Shown piece after piece: positions 40,910 through 50,451 of a DNA stretch of 64,000 nt. The notes beneath the pieces were generated by a model, which searched no databases, was not told where the DNA came from, and saw only the letters and a program-made list of their open reading frames with translations. Position 1 is the stretch's first letter. Each line of letters opens with the position of its first letter. The DNA is taken from assembly GCA_021647365.1 (NCBI GenBank), contig JAKIUW010000002.1:1-64000 (forward strand), in the 5' to 3' direction. This DNA is from Cocleimonas sp. (GTDB lineage: Bacteria; Pseudomonadota; Gammaproteobacteria; Thiotrichales; Thiotrichaceae). A program made the position numbers and the translations under genes.

Positions 40910-41980
40910 ATGAAATATTTACCCATTGCCATTATATTCAATCTACTCTTCAGCTTCATAATAAATGCAGATACTTTTCAGGCAGCTCAAAAATCCTGCG
41001 AAGGTGGCGACACTCAAACATGTTTCAAACTTGCGGTTGCCTATGATGTTGGAACAGTTAAAAAGCGAAGTGTAGCTAAAGCTACAGAGTTTTATCAAAA
41101 AGCTTGTAATGGAGGTCATACAATTGCTTGTTATAACTTGGCATCAATTTATGCAAATGACCCAAAAGTACAACCCTCTACCGTAAACGGCTATTACCAG
41201 CTGGCATGTGATGGAGGGCATATGGCGGGCTGTAATGATTTTGCGCTTATACTTGCCGATGGTCGCCTTATAAAAAAGGATGTTAATAAAGCTATTAACT
41301 TACACCGCAAAACCTGCGACAGTGAGTTTTACGAAGGGTGTTTTCACCTTGGCAACATGTACGTTATTGGTAGTGGCGTAGATAAAAATGCTTCTCAAGC
41401 AATGGCGTACTATCAAAAAGCCTGCGATGGAGGATTTGCAGGAGGATGTTATAACGCGGGTGTAAATTATTCTAAGGGTGAAGGTGTAGAGCAGAGTAAC
41501 TTTTATGCCGCAAAGTTATACCAGAAAGCTTGCGATGGAGGACTTGCGGAAGGCTGTTACAATCTTAGCTTTAATTATGCCCAAGGGCAAGGTGTAGAAA
41601 AGAGCATTGCTGTCGCCACTAATTTTTTCAAAAAATCCTGCACAGAGGGATATGTAAGAGCCTGTATTAATCTTGGGAATATGTATTTTTCTGGTAAAGG
41701 TAAAAAGCGCAATACATTTAAAGCACTAAAGCTATACCAAAAAGCTTGTTACGGAAAAGTTGCCGAGGGGTGTTACAACCTTGGTGTTAATTATTTAAGT
41801 GGTGCAGGCGTTGTTCAGAGTAATAACCAAGCAATGGGCTATTTTGAAAAATCCTGTGAGATGAAATATGAAAACGGTTGCAGAGCTCACGCCCAACTAA
41901 AAAAATCAGGCTCGCTTAAAATATCTCAAATGCTTGCAAAAACAGGGAGGCTTTTTAGTATTATTAAAAGTTCTTTATAA
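40910..41980 (+). CDS. Secreted Sel1-repeat (Hcp-like) protein
   Basis: This 356-residue protein has a signal peptide (LPIAIIFNLLFSFIINA) and about eight Sel1-like repeats of about 36 residues, each with paired cysteines (YQKACDGG...GCYNLG). The pattern resembles Helicobacter cysteine-rich proteins, where the cysteines form disulfides within repeats, so it is probably periplasmic. The partner is unknown. Confidence 0.87.
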   Translation: MKYLPIAIIFNLLFSFIINADTFQAAQKSCEGGDTQTCFKLAVAYDVGTVKKRSVAKATEFYQKACNGGHTIACYNLASIYANDPKVQPSTVNGYYQLACDGGHMAGCNDFALILADGRLIKKDVNKAINLHRKTCDSEFYEGCFHLGNMYVIGSGVDKNASQAMAYYQKACDGGFAGGCYNAGVNYSKGEGVEQSNFYAAKLYQKACDGGLAEGCYNLSFNYAQGQGVEKSIAVATNFFKKSCTEGYVRACINLGNMYFSGKGKKRNTFKALKLYQKACYGKVAEGCYNLGVNYLSGAGVVQSNNQAMGYFEKSCEMKYENGCRAHAQLKKSGSLKISQMLAKTGRLFSIIKSSL

Positions 41981-41988
41981 AAATATAT

Positions 41989-42468
41989 CTATAAATGCAA
42001 TGCCTTATAAACAATTGGATGAACAAATTTAGATACATCCCCGCCCAGCGCCGCAACCTCTTTTACCAATGAGGATGAAATAAATGAGTATTCATCTGCT
42101 GGCATTAAAAAGACAGACTCAAGATCAGGCGCAAGGCTGCGATTCATACTAGCGAGCTGAAATTCGTATTCAAAATCAGAGACCGCGCGTAAACCACGAA
42201 TAAGCACGGTTGCATTTTGCTGATGTGCAAAGTCTATCAATAAAACATTGAAGCCTTTTACCGATACATTGGGGCAATCGACTAATACTTTTTGTGCAAG
42301 CTCGATACGCTCTTCTAATGAAAACTTAGGGTTCTTTTTACTACTGGCAGCAATTGCTACAATCACAGTATCAAATAGTTTTGCGGCACGTTGAACAAGA
42401 TCAATATGCCCATTGGTTATTGGATCGAACGTGCCAGGATAAATTGCTGTTTTTTTCTTCTCGGTCAT
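41989..42468 (-). CDS. coaD: Phosphopantetheine adenylyltransferase
   Basis: The 159-residue protein has AIYPGTFDPITNGHIDLV (T/HxGH nucleotide-binding motif), LIRGLRAVSDFEYEFQLASM and SFISSSLVKEVA. It makes dephospho-CoA from phosphopantetheine and ATP in CoA synthesis. It lies 10 bp after ridA. Confidence 0.96.
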   Translation of the reverse strand: MTEKKKTAIYPGTFDPITNGHIDLVQRAAKLFDTVIVAIAASSKKNPKFSLEERIELAQKVLVDCPNVSVKGFNVLLIDFAHQQNATVLIRGLRAVSDFEYEFQLASMNRSLAPDLESVFLMPADEYSFISSSLVKEVAALGGDVSKFVHPIVYKALHL

Positions 42469-42478
42469 AAGGGCATCT

Positions 42479-42859
42479 CTAGAGTGCCATCACAGCATCA
42501 GCTTCTACAACTGCGCCTTTCGGTAAAGCAGAGACTTCAATCGCTGCACGAGCAGGATAAGGTTGAGTAAAAAATTCTGCCATCACTTCATTTACCGTTA
42601 CAAAATTATTTAAATCTGTTAAAAATACATTCACTTTTGCGCAGTCGTTTATATTACCACCTGCCGCCTCGGTAATGGCTGATAAGTTTTTGAATACTTG
42701 ACGTACATGATCGGCAAACTCACCATCAACCAACTCCATTGTTTCTGGAATTAGCGGGATTTGTCCTGAAATGTAAACCGTATTATCAATTTTTACCGCT
42801 TGTGAATAGGTACCAATAGCTTGCGGTGCTTTATCGGTTGATATAATTTCTCGTGTCAT
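42479..42859 (-). CDS. ridA: RidA family enamine/imine deaminase
   Basis: The 126-residue protein has APQAIGTYSQAVKIDNTVYI, the family-defining Arg in PYPARAAIEVSALPKGAVVE and VEADAVMAL at the end. It hydrolyses reactive 2-aminoacrylate and related imines. It lies between spoT and coaD on the same strand, as in many gammaproteobacteria. Confidence 0.95.
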   Translation of the reverse strand: MTREIISTDKAPQAIGTYSQAVKIDNTVYISGQIPLIPETMELVDGEFADHVRQVFKNLSAITEAAGGNINDCAKVNVFLTDLNNFVTVNEVMAEFFTQPYPARAAIEVSALPKGAVVEADAVMAL

Positions 42860-42891
42860 TTACTTTTCCTTCTCTTGTAACTATTAGTACA

Positions 42892-45066
42892 CTACTTGGC
42901 TTTATCAAACAATCGTACCACATTGATAACGTGTGATTGGTTGTTAAGTGATTCTGCAATTTCTCTTAAATGACTAGCGCTTTTTACTTGAAGCAAAAAA
43001 TACATATCCTTCACATTACTATCGCCTGCAATATTGATGTCTTCAATATTAACTCGTATCTCTTTTAAGAAGTCAGTGATATGTGATAATACGCCAACGC
43101 GGTTTTGTACTTGCACATTCAACGGCGCTAAAAAATGAGACTCGGTGCTGGTGTCATCCACCCACGCAATGCTCATGGTTTCTTTTTTCTTTTGTCCCGA
43201 TGCATGTGATATTTTACTGTTTGAAAGTGTAGGGCAATTTGTACGATGAACTTCAAGCCCTCGGTTTTCATCTAATTGCGCAATGATGGCATCGTTGGGT
43301 ATGGGATGACAACATTCTTGCAGATGTACCGCCAGCCCTTCTGTGCCTTTGATAAGTAAAACTTGATCTTCGTTTTCATCATCAATAGCTGTTAAAGTGT
43401 CATCATTAAGCAAGCGCTTAGCAACGAGCATCGAGGACTGATTTCCGCGTGCGATGCTACTAAATAGCGCATCTTCATTTTTTAGACTTAACACGTCTAG
43501 TGTTAGCGTCATGTTTTTAGGGTCAATATCATCAAGATTAAGACCAAACTTTTTTAAACTCTTATCGAGTATCTTTTTACCCAAAGCAACAAACTCATGC
43601 GACTTTCTTTTATTAATCCAATTTCGTATTGATGAGCGAGCTTTTGCGGTGATGACATAATTTAGCCAAATAGAATGAGGCGTTGCATCCTCTTCGGTAA
43701 TGATTTTTACCGTTGCTCCATTTGGAATATGTGCATTTAAGCGGCTCAGTTCACCATCAATATATGCACTCACACATTTATCACCAACCTCGGTATGAAT
43801 CGCGTATGCAAAATCAACAGGTGTTGCTCCTTTGGGTAAAACCTTCGTTTCACCTGCGGGCGTTGATACATAAATTTCTGATAGAAATAAATCTGCCTTC
43901 ATATCTTGCAAAAATTCTGCTGCGTTGCCTGTGACTTGCTGAATCTCTTCAACTTGTCGCAACCAACGGTTGAGATATATTTGCGATTTGTCTGATGATT
44001 TTAAAAGGTCAGGGTAACGGCGGTGCGCTGTAATTCCATATTGTGCAATCTGATACATTTCATGACTTTGAATTTGCACAATAATGAGTTGTCGTTGTGG
44101 TGTTAATAAAGTCGTTTGCAATGCTTGAAAGCCATAGCCTTTGGGCGTAGAAATAAAATCTTTGAACTTGCCAATTTTAGGCTGATAGAGTTGGTGGATA
44201 ACACCCAGTGCGGCATAACACTCTGCAGTAGTACTTAACAAAATACGCAATTCTAATGCCTCTGTCTGGCTATCGAGATGCTTTCTTGCTTTGTTGTTTT
44301 TTATCCGAAGATAAAGACGGTATAGGTTTTTATGCCAACGAAAAACTCTGCCTTTCACCTTATTTTCATACAGTGCTTCGGTAATGTTTTTGATTATTTC
44401 TTGGTGTGTATCCGTATTATCAGCGATGAAGTGATCCATCGTCTTTTGTAATATTTTGGCTCGCCAAGGAAATAAATGTTGAAAAGCGTTGATCTGTAAG
44501 TCTTTGCGCATTGCGTTCATGCCCAAGCGACGCGCAAGTGGCACGTGAATATCTAAGGTTTCTTGAGCAATGCGCCTTTTGGCATCAGGTTTGCGAACGC
44601 CTAGTGTTTTAACATTGTGTAGCCGGTCGGCAAGTTTTATTAAAACAACTCTAAAATCTTGCGTCATTGCCGCCATCATTTTCTGGAAGCTTGCTGCATT
44701 TGCTTCAGCACGAGAGGTAAATTCACCACCCGCTAACTTAGTTACACCATCAACTAAATCAGCAACCACACTGCCAAATTTTTCTGCTATATCTGCTTTA
44801 GTAAAAGCTGTATCTTCAATGACATCATGGAGTAGCGCAGCACAAATGGTGTCGGCATCCATATGTAAATCAGCAAGGGTGTAGGCAACTTCCAGAGGAT
44901 GGAAGATATAGAATTCGCCTGACTTTCGTACTACTCCATCATGCGCTTCGGCAGCAAGTAGAAAGGCATCATAAACTCGGCTAGCATCATCCTCATCCAT
45001 GTAGCGACTGACTTGTTCACTTAGGTCCGTCGCACTTATGAGAGTTTGGGATGCAGCCTCGGGCAT
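42892..45066 (-). CDS. spoT: SpoT-type (p)ppGpp hydrolase with degenerate synthetase domain
   Basis: The 724-residue RelA/SpoT protein has an intact HD hydrolase domain (YIFHPLEVAYTLADL, CAALLHDVIEDTAF, LVDGVTKLAGG; about 20-195). The synthetase domain (about 240-360) has lost signature residues. E. coli SpoT GREKHLYSIY is here RWHKNLYRLY, NGYQSLHT is YGFQALQT, and EVQIRT is IVQIQS, so the catalytic Glu and nearby Arg are gone. TGS (about 400-460) and ACT (about 640-724) are present. It should degrade but not make (p)ppGpp. It is followed by ridA and preceded by rpoZ. Confidence 0.93.
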   Translation of the reverse strand: MPEAASQTLISATDLSEQVSRYMDEDDASRVYDAFLLAAEAHDGVVRKSGEFYIFHPLEVAYTLADLHMDADTICAALLHDVIEDTAFTKADIAEKFGSVVADLVDGVTKLAGGEFTSRAEANAASFQKMMAAMTQDFRVVLIKLADRLHNVKTLGVRKPDAKRRIAQETLDIHVPLARRLGMNAMRKDLQINAFQHLFPWRAKILQKTMDHFIADNTDTHQEIIKNITEALYENKVKGRVFRWHKNLYRLYLRIKNNKARKHLDSQTEALELRILLSTTAECYAALGVIHQLYQPKIGKFKDFISTPKGYGFQALQTTLLTPQRQLIIVQIQSHEMYQIAQYGITAHRRYPDLLKSSDKSQIYLNRWLRQVEEIQQVTGNAAEFLQDMKADLFLSEIYVSTPAGETKVLPKGATPVDFAYAIHTEVGDKCVSAYIDGELSRLNAHIPNGATVKIITEEDATPHSIWLNYVITAKARSSIRNWINKRKSHEFVALGKKILDKSLKKFGLNLDDIDPKNMTLTLDVLSLKNEDALFSSIARGNQSSMLVAKRLLNDDTLTAIDDENEDQVLLIKGTEGLAVHLQECCHPIPNDAIIAQLDENRGLEVHRTNCPTLSNSKISHASGQKKKETMSIAWVDDTSTESHFLAPLNVQVQNRVGVLSHITDFLKEIRVNIEDINIAGDSNVKDMYFLLQVKSASHLREIAESLNNQSHVINVVRLFDKAK

Positions 45067-45073
45067 GCTTTAG

Positions 45074-45334
45074 TTAAACAGAGATTTCAACAGGCTCTAA
45101 AGACTGATCTTGATCCATTGTCATTTCATCAGGTGCTTCGGTTGTCAGCACATCTTCTGGCTTTACATCTTCTGCAATTTCACGAAGTGCAATGACTACT
45201 GGCTTATCACCATTTTCTTCAATCAATGCAGGTGCACCATCAGCAATTGCGCGTGCGCGTTTTGATGCTTGCAAAACTAAATCATAGTTCGTTTCAACAT
45301 GTTTTAGACAATCTTCTACGGTTACTCGTGCCAT
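45074..45334 (-). CDS. rpoZ: RNA polymerase omega subunit
   Basis: The 86-residue protein has MARVTVEDCLKHVETNYDLV and ASKRARAIADGAPALIEENG with PVVIALREIA, typical RpoZ. Directly upstream of spoT, as is usual. It is divergent from hemH. Confidence 0.95.
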   Translation of the reverse strand: MARVTVEDCLKHVETNYDLVLQASKRARAIADGAPALIEENGDKPVVIALREIAEDVKPEDVLTTEAPDEMTMDQDQSLEPVEISV

Positions 45335-45472
45335 GGATCTATACCTGTAAATTTTTTAGGGATTTATGTGCCTAATTATAGCGGTGGAAAATGAAAAAGA
45401 TAGAGCTTCGCGTTGATTTATCAACCCAATTCTATGTTATTCTGCAAAAAAGACTGAATTAGAGACAAAACA

Positions 45473-46585
45473 GTGGCAAAAGTTAAAGGTGACAAAACAT
45501 TTTTTCATGGAAAATCCGAATCTATCGGTGTTTTATTAATAAATTTGGGCACACCTGATGAGCCAACTAGCTCTTCTGTTCGCAGGTATTTGGCAGAATT
45601 TTTATCTGACTCACGCGTTATAGAAATTCCTCGCCTTGCGTGGCTGCCTATTCTATACGGCGTTATTTTACCTAAACGTCCACCTGTTATTGTCAAAAAA
45701 TATCAAGAAATTTGGCTGGATGAAGGCGCACCTTTATTGCACTACAGCAATCGACAAGCCAAACTCATCCAACAAGAAATGGAGTCGCGTTTTAAAGGCT
45801 CTGTGTTTATCGAGCCCGCCATGCGCTATGGTAAACCGAGTATTGAATCAGGTTTAAAAGCATTACAAGAGAAAGGCGCGCATCGCATTTTGGTTTTACC
45901 GCTGTATCCGCAATATTCTGCAACAACAACGGCAACAGGTTTTGATAAGATAGCAGACGTTTTGCGCGGCTGGCGATGGATTCCTGAGCTTCGCTTTGTA
46001 GGACAGTACCATGATCATCCCAGCTATATCGATGCCTTAGCAAGCAGCGTAAAAGAACATTGGAATGACAAAGGGCAGAGCGAAATTTTACTGATGTCAT
46101 TTCATGGATTACCCAAACGCAACCTTGATGCAGGTGACCCATATTTTTGCCAGTGCCATAAAACAGGACGTTTATTAGCAGAAAAATTACAACTAAAAAA
46201 TGACCAATGGCAACTGACCTTTCAATCTCGTTTTGGCAAGCAAGAGTGGTTAAAACCTTACACGGATAAAACCTTGATGGAACTACCCAACAAAGGCGTG
46301 AAAAATATTGATGTGATATGCCCAGGTTTTCCTTCTGATTGCTTAGAAACACTCGAAGAAATCAATATTGAAAATCGCGGATATTTTATGGGCTCAGGTG
46401 GTGAAAGCTATCATTACATACCTGCGCTCAATGATAATCAAGAACATATAAAAGCCCTCTCTGACATTATCCAACAACACACCCAAGGCTGGGCAGAAAC
46501 AAATGCTAGTTGGAATATTACCAACACAGAGAAACAAAACCAATTCACCCAAAAGCGGGCAAAAGCAAAAGGCTCAAAGTTTTGA
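45473..46585 (+). CDS. hemH: Ferrochelatase
   Basis: The 370-residue protein uses a GTG start (MAKVKGDKTFFHGKSESIGV). It contains LLINLGTPDEPTSSSVRRYL, HRILVLPLYPQYSATTT, LMSFHGLPKRNLDAGDPYFC and CPGFPSDCLETLEEI, standard HemH motifs. It inserts iron into protoporphyrin. The C-terminal tail has about 25 extra residues and overlaps the start of the next gene by about 4 bp. Confidence 0.95.
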   Translation: MAKVKGDKTFFHGKSESIGVLLINLGTPDEPTSSSVRRYLAEFLSDSRVIEIPRLAWLPILYGVILPKRPPVIVKKYQEIWLDEGAPLLHYSNRQAKLIQQEMESRFKGSVFIEPAMRYGKPSIESGLKALQEKGAHRILVLPLYPQYSATTTATGFDKIADVLRGWRWIPELRFVGQYHDHPSYIDALASSVKEHWNDKGQSEILLMSFHGLPKRNLDAGDPYFCQCHKTGRLLAEKLQLKNDQWQLTFQSRFGKQEWLKPYTDKTLMELPNKGVKNIDVICPGFPSDCLETLEEINIENRGYFMGSGGESYHYIPALNDNQEHIKALSDIIQQHTQGWAETNASWNITNTEKQNQFTQKRAKAKGSKF

Positions 46586-47349
46586 ATGTAGCTACTCAAA
46601 AAGTTGGTCTGATATTAATCGGTGATGAACTACTCAACGGCGCTCGCCAAGATAAGCACATGGCAAAAGCCATCGAGTTGCTAAAAGCACGAGGCATGTC
46701 ATTAAATTGGGTGCGCGTGATTGGCGACACTAAAATAGAAATCGTCAGTACACTTAGGCAAACTATTGCCACGGGTGATTTAGTATTTAGCTTCGGCGGT
46801 ATTGGCGCAACGCCCGATGACGTCACCCGCGAAAGTGCCGCAACTGCATTTGAGTTTGAACTTACACGCCACCCCGAAGCACAGGCCATTATAGAAGGGC
46901 AGTTTGGTGAAAAAGCTTATCCCAACCGTATTTTAATGAGCGATCTGCCCGAGGGTGCGTTATTAATTCCAAATACTATCAATAAAGTGCCTGGGTTTAA
47001 GATCCATGATCATCATTTTGTGCCAGGGTTTCCTAATATGTCTTGGCCGATGATTGAATGGGTGTTGGATACGCATTACCCACATCTGTTTAATGATAAA
47101 CCCAATGTGGAGTGGCGCTGGGATATTCTGGGTGTGGCAGAAAGTAGCTTGCTGGATATGATGAATGAGTTGCTGGTTATTTTCCCCGAGGTCACTTTAT
47201 CAAGTTTGCCTAGTACTGAACGCCGCGGAGATTTAATTGATTTTGGCTTGAAAGGTCAACAACAAGACGTGGCAAACGCTACAAAATGGTTGGAAGATAA
47301 GCTGGATAAAATGCAAATTGCATATAGTTTCCGCGAAAAGCGCTCATGA
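46582..47349 (+). CDS. CinA/MoaB-type molybdopterin-binding domain protein
   Basis: The start is assigned to TTG 46582, overlapping the hemH TGA (TTGA), because the domain begins NVATQKVGLILIGDELLNGA; the frame is open upstream inside hemH. The 256-residue protein has IGDELLNG, VFSFGGIGATPDDVTRES and PEGALLIPN with FHVPGFPNMSWPMIE-like sequence, as in stand-alone competence-damage (CinA N-terminal) proteins. Its role is unclear. It ends in a 4 bp ATGA overlap with the acyltransferase gene. The start codon is uncertain. Confidence 0.8.
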   Translation: MNVATQKVGLILIGDELLNGARQDKHMAKAIELLKARGMSLNWVRVIGDTKIEIVSTLRQTIATGDLVFSFGGIGATPDDVTRESAATAFEFELTRHPEAQAIIEGQFGEKAYPNRILMSDLPEGALLIPNTINKVPGFKIHDHHFVPGFPNMSWPMIEWVLDTHYPHLFNDKPNVEWRWDILGVAESSLLDMMNELLVIFPEVTLSSLPSTERRGDLIDFGLKGQQQDVANATKWLEDKLDKMQIAYSFREKRS

Positions 47350-48278
47350 AACAAGAGGCTGCCTGTGGAATTCCCTTCAACATAGCATTAATCCATCCAC
47401 GCTATTGGCTGACGTGGTTTGGGCTTTTTCTAGCATTTTTTGTTGCTCAACTACCCAACAAAATGCGTCATGTAATTGGCCGCTGGGTAGGAAATTTCAC
47501 CTATAATAAAAGTGATAAGCGCCGTCAGATTATTAATGTAAATCTAAAAATAGCCTTCCCTAATTTAAATGATAAGCAACGTGATAAAATGACGCGAAAA
47601 CAATTACAGTGGTATGGCTGTGCATTGGTCGATTACAGTTTGTTATTTTTTGGTAGCAAAATACGCCTATCAAAAATGTTAGAGATAGAAGGGCAACAAT
47701 ATATTGATGAAGCTATCAATAATAACAAAAGCATCATTATTTTATTAGCGCACAGCGTTATGTTGGAATTTGCACCAGTTGCTTTGGGTTTAAAATATGA
47801 TTGTTTCGGCTCGTATAAAACCTCAAAAAACGCCGTGCTAGATTGGATGATCGCACGAAGCCGTTGTCGCCATGTGAGCTTTGTGGTTTCACGTGAAGAG
47901 GGAATGCGTAAGCTAATAAAATCACTCATCCCAAAACGCTTGATGATCTTTTTGCCCGATGAAGATTTGGGTGCGGATAATGCTGTATTCGCTCCCTTTT
48001 TTGGTAAAGAAAAATCAACGCTAACAACAACTGCACGCTTAGCTAAAATGGGTAAAGCAGTAGCACTACCCACCTTTGCTTGGTACGACGTGGAAGCTCA
48101 AAAGTATAAAATACAAATTTCAGAACCCCTGCAAAATTATCCAACAGGTGATGCTAAGCAAGATGCTGTTTTGTTAAATGAAGCACTTGAGCAACTTATC
48201 AAAAAATACCCAGAACAGTATATGTGGACGATGAAATGGTTTAGAACGCGTCCCGAAAATGAAGCTACTTTGTACTGA
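47346..48278 (+). CDS. LpxL/LpxM-like lipid A acyltransferase
   Basis: The 310-residue protein has an N-terminal membrane helix (YWLTWFGLFLAFFVAQLP) and the HtrB/MsbB acyltransferase core: HxxxxE in LLAHSVMLEF, ARSRCRHVSFVVSREEGMRK and LPDEDLGADNAVFAPFFGK. It transfers a fatty acid to Kdo-lipid A at the inner membrane. It is translationally coupled to the CinA-like gene. Whether it adds lauroyl or myristoyl is not evident. Confidence 0.9.
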   Translation: MKQEAACGIPFNIALIHPRYWLTWFGLFLAFFVAQLPNKMRHVIGRWVGNFTYNKSDKRRQIINVNLKIAFPNLNDKQRDKMTRKQLQWYGCALVDYSLLFFGSKIRLSKMLEIEGQQYIDEAINNNKSIIILLAHSVMLEFAPVALGLKYDCFGSYKTSKNAVLDWMIARSRCRHVSFVVSREEGMRKLIKSLIPKRLMIFLPDEDLGADNAVFAPFFGKEKSTLTTTARLAKMGKAVALPTFAWYDVEAQKYKIQISEPLQNYPTGDAKQDAVLLNEALEQLIKKYPEQYMWTMKWFRTRPENEATLY

Positions 48279-48296
48279 TGCTTATCTTTAGCCAAA

Positions 48297-48358
48297 GCAC
48301 ACCCCCCCACTTTTACAGGGTGTTTATACAAACATCATGTAAAAGTGGGGGGGTGTGC
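48297..48358. repeat. REPIN-like inverted repeat pair
   Basis: The left arm ends TTTTACAGGGTG instead of TTTTACATGATG; the right arm is consensus. It lies between the acyltransferase and transporter genes. A GTG in the right arm is in frame with the next gene but is not the start. Confidence 0.9.
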
Positions 48359-48375
48359 ATCGGAAATTATCACAA

Positions 48376-49254
48376 ATGAGTATCGTCTTCCCCGTACTAT
48401 TCCCCATCTTCATTATGATTTTGATTGGCTATGTTTACGCAAAGTATAACGACGTAAATATGGAAACCGCCAATAAAATGAATATGGATATATTCATACC
48501 TGCTTTATTAATTGATGCACTTTCTCGGCAGAATTTTTCAATCTTAGATTACCAATCCCTTGCTGTAGTTGCTGTATTAGTGGTTTTAGCATCAGGTGTT
48601 TTGGCGTGGCTATTTGCGAAAGCCTTTAAGCTCTCTGTACCTATGTTTGTGCCGTCAATGATGTTTAATAATTCAGGCAATATGGGGTTGCCGTTGGCGG
48701 TACTTGCCTTTGGTGAACATGCACTAAGCGCCGCGGTGATACTATTCTTAGCCGAAAACTTACTGCACTTTACGTTGGGCACTTACATCGTAAACGGCAA
48801 AATATCGTGGTGGAATCTATTAAAAATGCCGATAAATATCGCTACGATTATCGGACTATCATTCAGCTTTACGCACTGGGAAATGCCTGAACTAATTTAC
48901 ACCCCCATCCATTTATTAGCTCAAATCGTAATCCCGCTCATGTTGGTTTCACTCGGTGTGCGCATGACCCAAATTGATTTAAGCGCGTGGCGAATCGGCT
49001 TGGTTGGCGCTATCGTTTGTCCTTTAGTGAGCATTATTCCTGCCTTTATTATATTGATATTTATCCCGCTTGACCCAATCCAACGCGCGCAACTTTTGGT
49101 GTTTGCCACACTGCCACCTGCTGTTTTAAATTTTATGGTTGCCGAAAAATATAAGAAAAGCCCTGTCGAGGTTGCCTCAATTGTGGCAGTGGGAAATGCA
49201 TTTTCTATTTTCTCATTATCTTTAATGCTGTTATATTTAAACGGTTCTTATTAA
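48376..49254 (+). CDS. AEC family (auxin efflux carrier-like) transporter
   Basis: ATG 48376 (MSIVFPVLFPIFIMILIGYV) is preferred to a GTG within the repeat. The 292-residue protein has about ten hydrophobic helices, MMFNNSGNMGLPLAVLAFGE and LVSLGVRMTQIDL. AEC members export organic acids or are malate carriers; the substrate is unknown. It lies upstream of hisC. Confidence 0.87.
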   Translation: MSIVFPVLFPIFIMILIGYVYAKYNDVNMETANKMNMDIFIPALLIDALSRQNFSILDYQSLAVVAVLVVLASGVLAWLFAKAFKLSVPMFVPSMMFNNSGNMGLPLAVLAFGEHALSAAVILFLAENLLHFTLGTYIVNGKISWWNLLKMPINIATIIGLSFSFTHWEMPELIYTPIHLLAQIVIPLMLVSLGVRMTQIDLSAWRIGLVGAIVCPLVSIIPAFIILIFIPLDPIQRAQLLVFATLPPAVLNFMVAEKYKKSPVEVASIVAVGNAFSIFSLSLMLLYLNGSY

Positions 49255-49301
49255 TATTCTTAAAACACCAATTCTTACAACACTAATAAAGATGCATACA
49301 C

Positions 49302-50360
49302 ATGAGTAAATTTTGGAGCAAACGCGCGCACGAGCTTGACCCATATACACCAGGCGAGCAGCCGCAAAATCAGCAATACATCAAGCTAAATACCAATGAG
49401 AATCCTTACCCGCCTTCGCCCAAGGCAATAGAGGCAATGCGCGCTGCAGCAGATGAATCCATGCGCCTATATCCTGACCCTCATGCAAAAAGTTTAAAAC
49501 AAGCAATTGCTGATTTTTATGATTTGGATATTGAGCAAGTCTTTGTTGGTAATAGCTCCGATGAAGTTTTAGCGCATACTTTTGTGGGATTGCTCAAGCA
49601 AGATAAGCCGCTGTTCTTCCCTGATATTAGCTACGGTTTTTATCCTGCTTATTGCGGTTTATACAATATTGAAGCGACAAAAATCCCACTGGCGGATGAC
49701 TTTACCATTCGTGTTGAAGACTATGAAAAAGAAAACGGTGGCATTATTTTCCCCAATCCAAACGCACCCAGCGGCATCGCACTTTCACTGGAGGATATAG
49801 AAAAAATACTCGTTGCCAATCCCGAAGTAGTCGTCGTTATAGATGAAGCCTACATCGACTTTGGCGCCGACACCGCCGTGCCATTAATCGCAAAATACCC
49901 TAATTTATTGATTACCCAAACCTTCTCAAAATCTCGCTCATTAGCAGGTTTGCGCGTAGGTTTTGCCATGGGGCACGCCGACCTTATCGAAGGACTAGAA
50001 CGCGTAAAAAATTCATTCAACTCCTACCCGCTAGACCGTGCGGCGATAGCTGGTGCAACAGCATCCATCAAAGACAAAGCACACTTTGAAAGCACCTGCC
50101 AAAAAATAATAGCTACAAGAGAAAAAACCAGCACCGCGCTAGAAGCAATGGACTTCACCGTACTACCCTCAAAAACAAACTTCGTCTTTGCCAAGCCCAA
50201 AAAAGCCGATGCAGAAAAACTGTATCTGGATTTAAAAGAGCAAGGCATATTAGTACGCTATTTTAGCGCACCACGCATTGATGGGTTTTTGCGAATTACG
50301 ATTGGTACGGATGATGAGATGGATGTGTTTTTTAAGACTTTGGCGGAGTTGTTGGATTAG
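49302..50360 (+). CDS. hisC: Histidinol-phosphate aminotransferase
   Basis: The 352-residue PLP enzyme has LNTNENPYPPSPKAIEAM, FPNPNAPSGIA, VVVIDEAYIDFG and the PLP Lys in TFSKSRSLAGLRVGFAMG. It works in histidine synthesis. It lies outside a his operon. Its 3' end (about 50311-50380) is partly duplicated at 52287. Confidence 0.94.
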   Translation: MSKFWSKRAHELDPYTPGEQPQNQQYIKLNTNENPYPPSPKAIEAMRAAADESMRLYPDPHAKSLKQAIADFYDLDIEQVFVGNSSDEVLAHTFVGLLKQDKPLFFPDISYGFYPAYCGLYNIEATKIPLADDFTIRVEDYEKENGGIIFPNPNAPSGIALSLEDIEKILVANPEVVVVIDEAYIDFGADTAVPLIAKYPNLLITQTFSKSRSLAGLRVGFAMGHADLIEGLERVKNSFNSYPLDRAAIAGATASIKDKAHFESTCQKIIATREKTSTALEAMDFTVLPSKTNFVFAKPKKADAEKLYLDLKEQGILVRYFSAPRIDGFLRITIGTDDEMDVFFKTLAELLD

Positions 50361-50451
50361 TAATAAATTATTACAAAAAGGCTTTAAAAATGCGGTGAAT
50401 AATATATAGGCATTAGTGTTATGCTTAAATTTTGTTTAAAAGGAACTTAAG

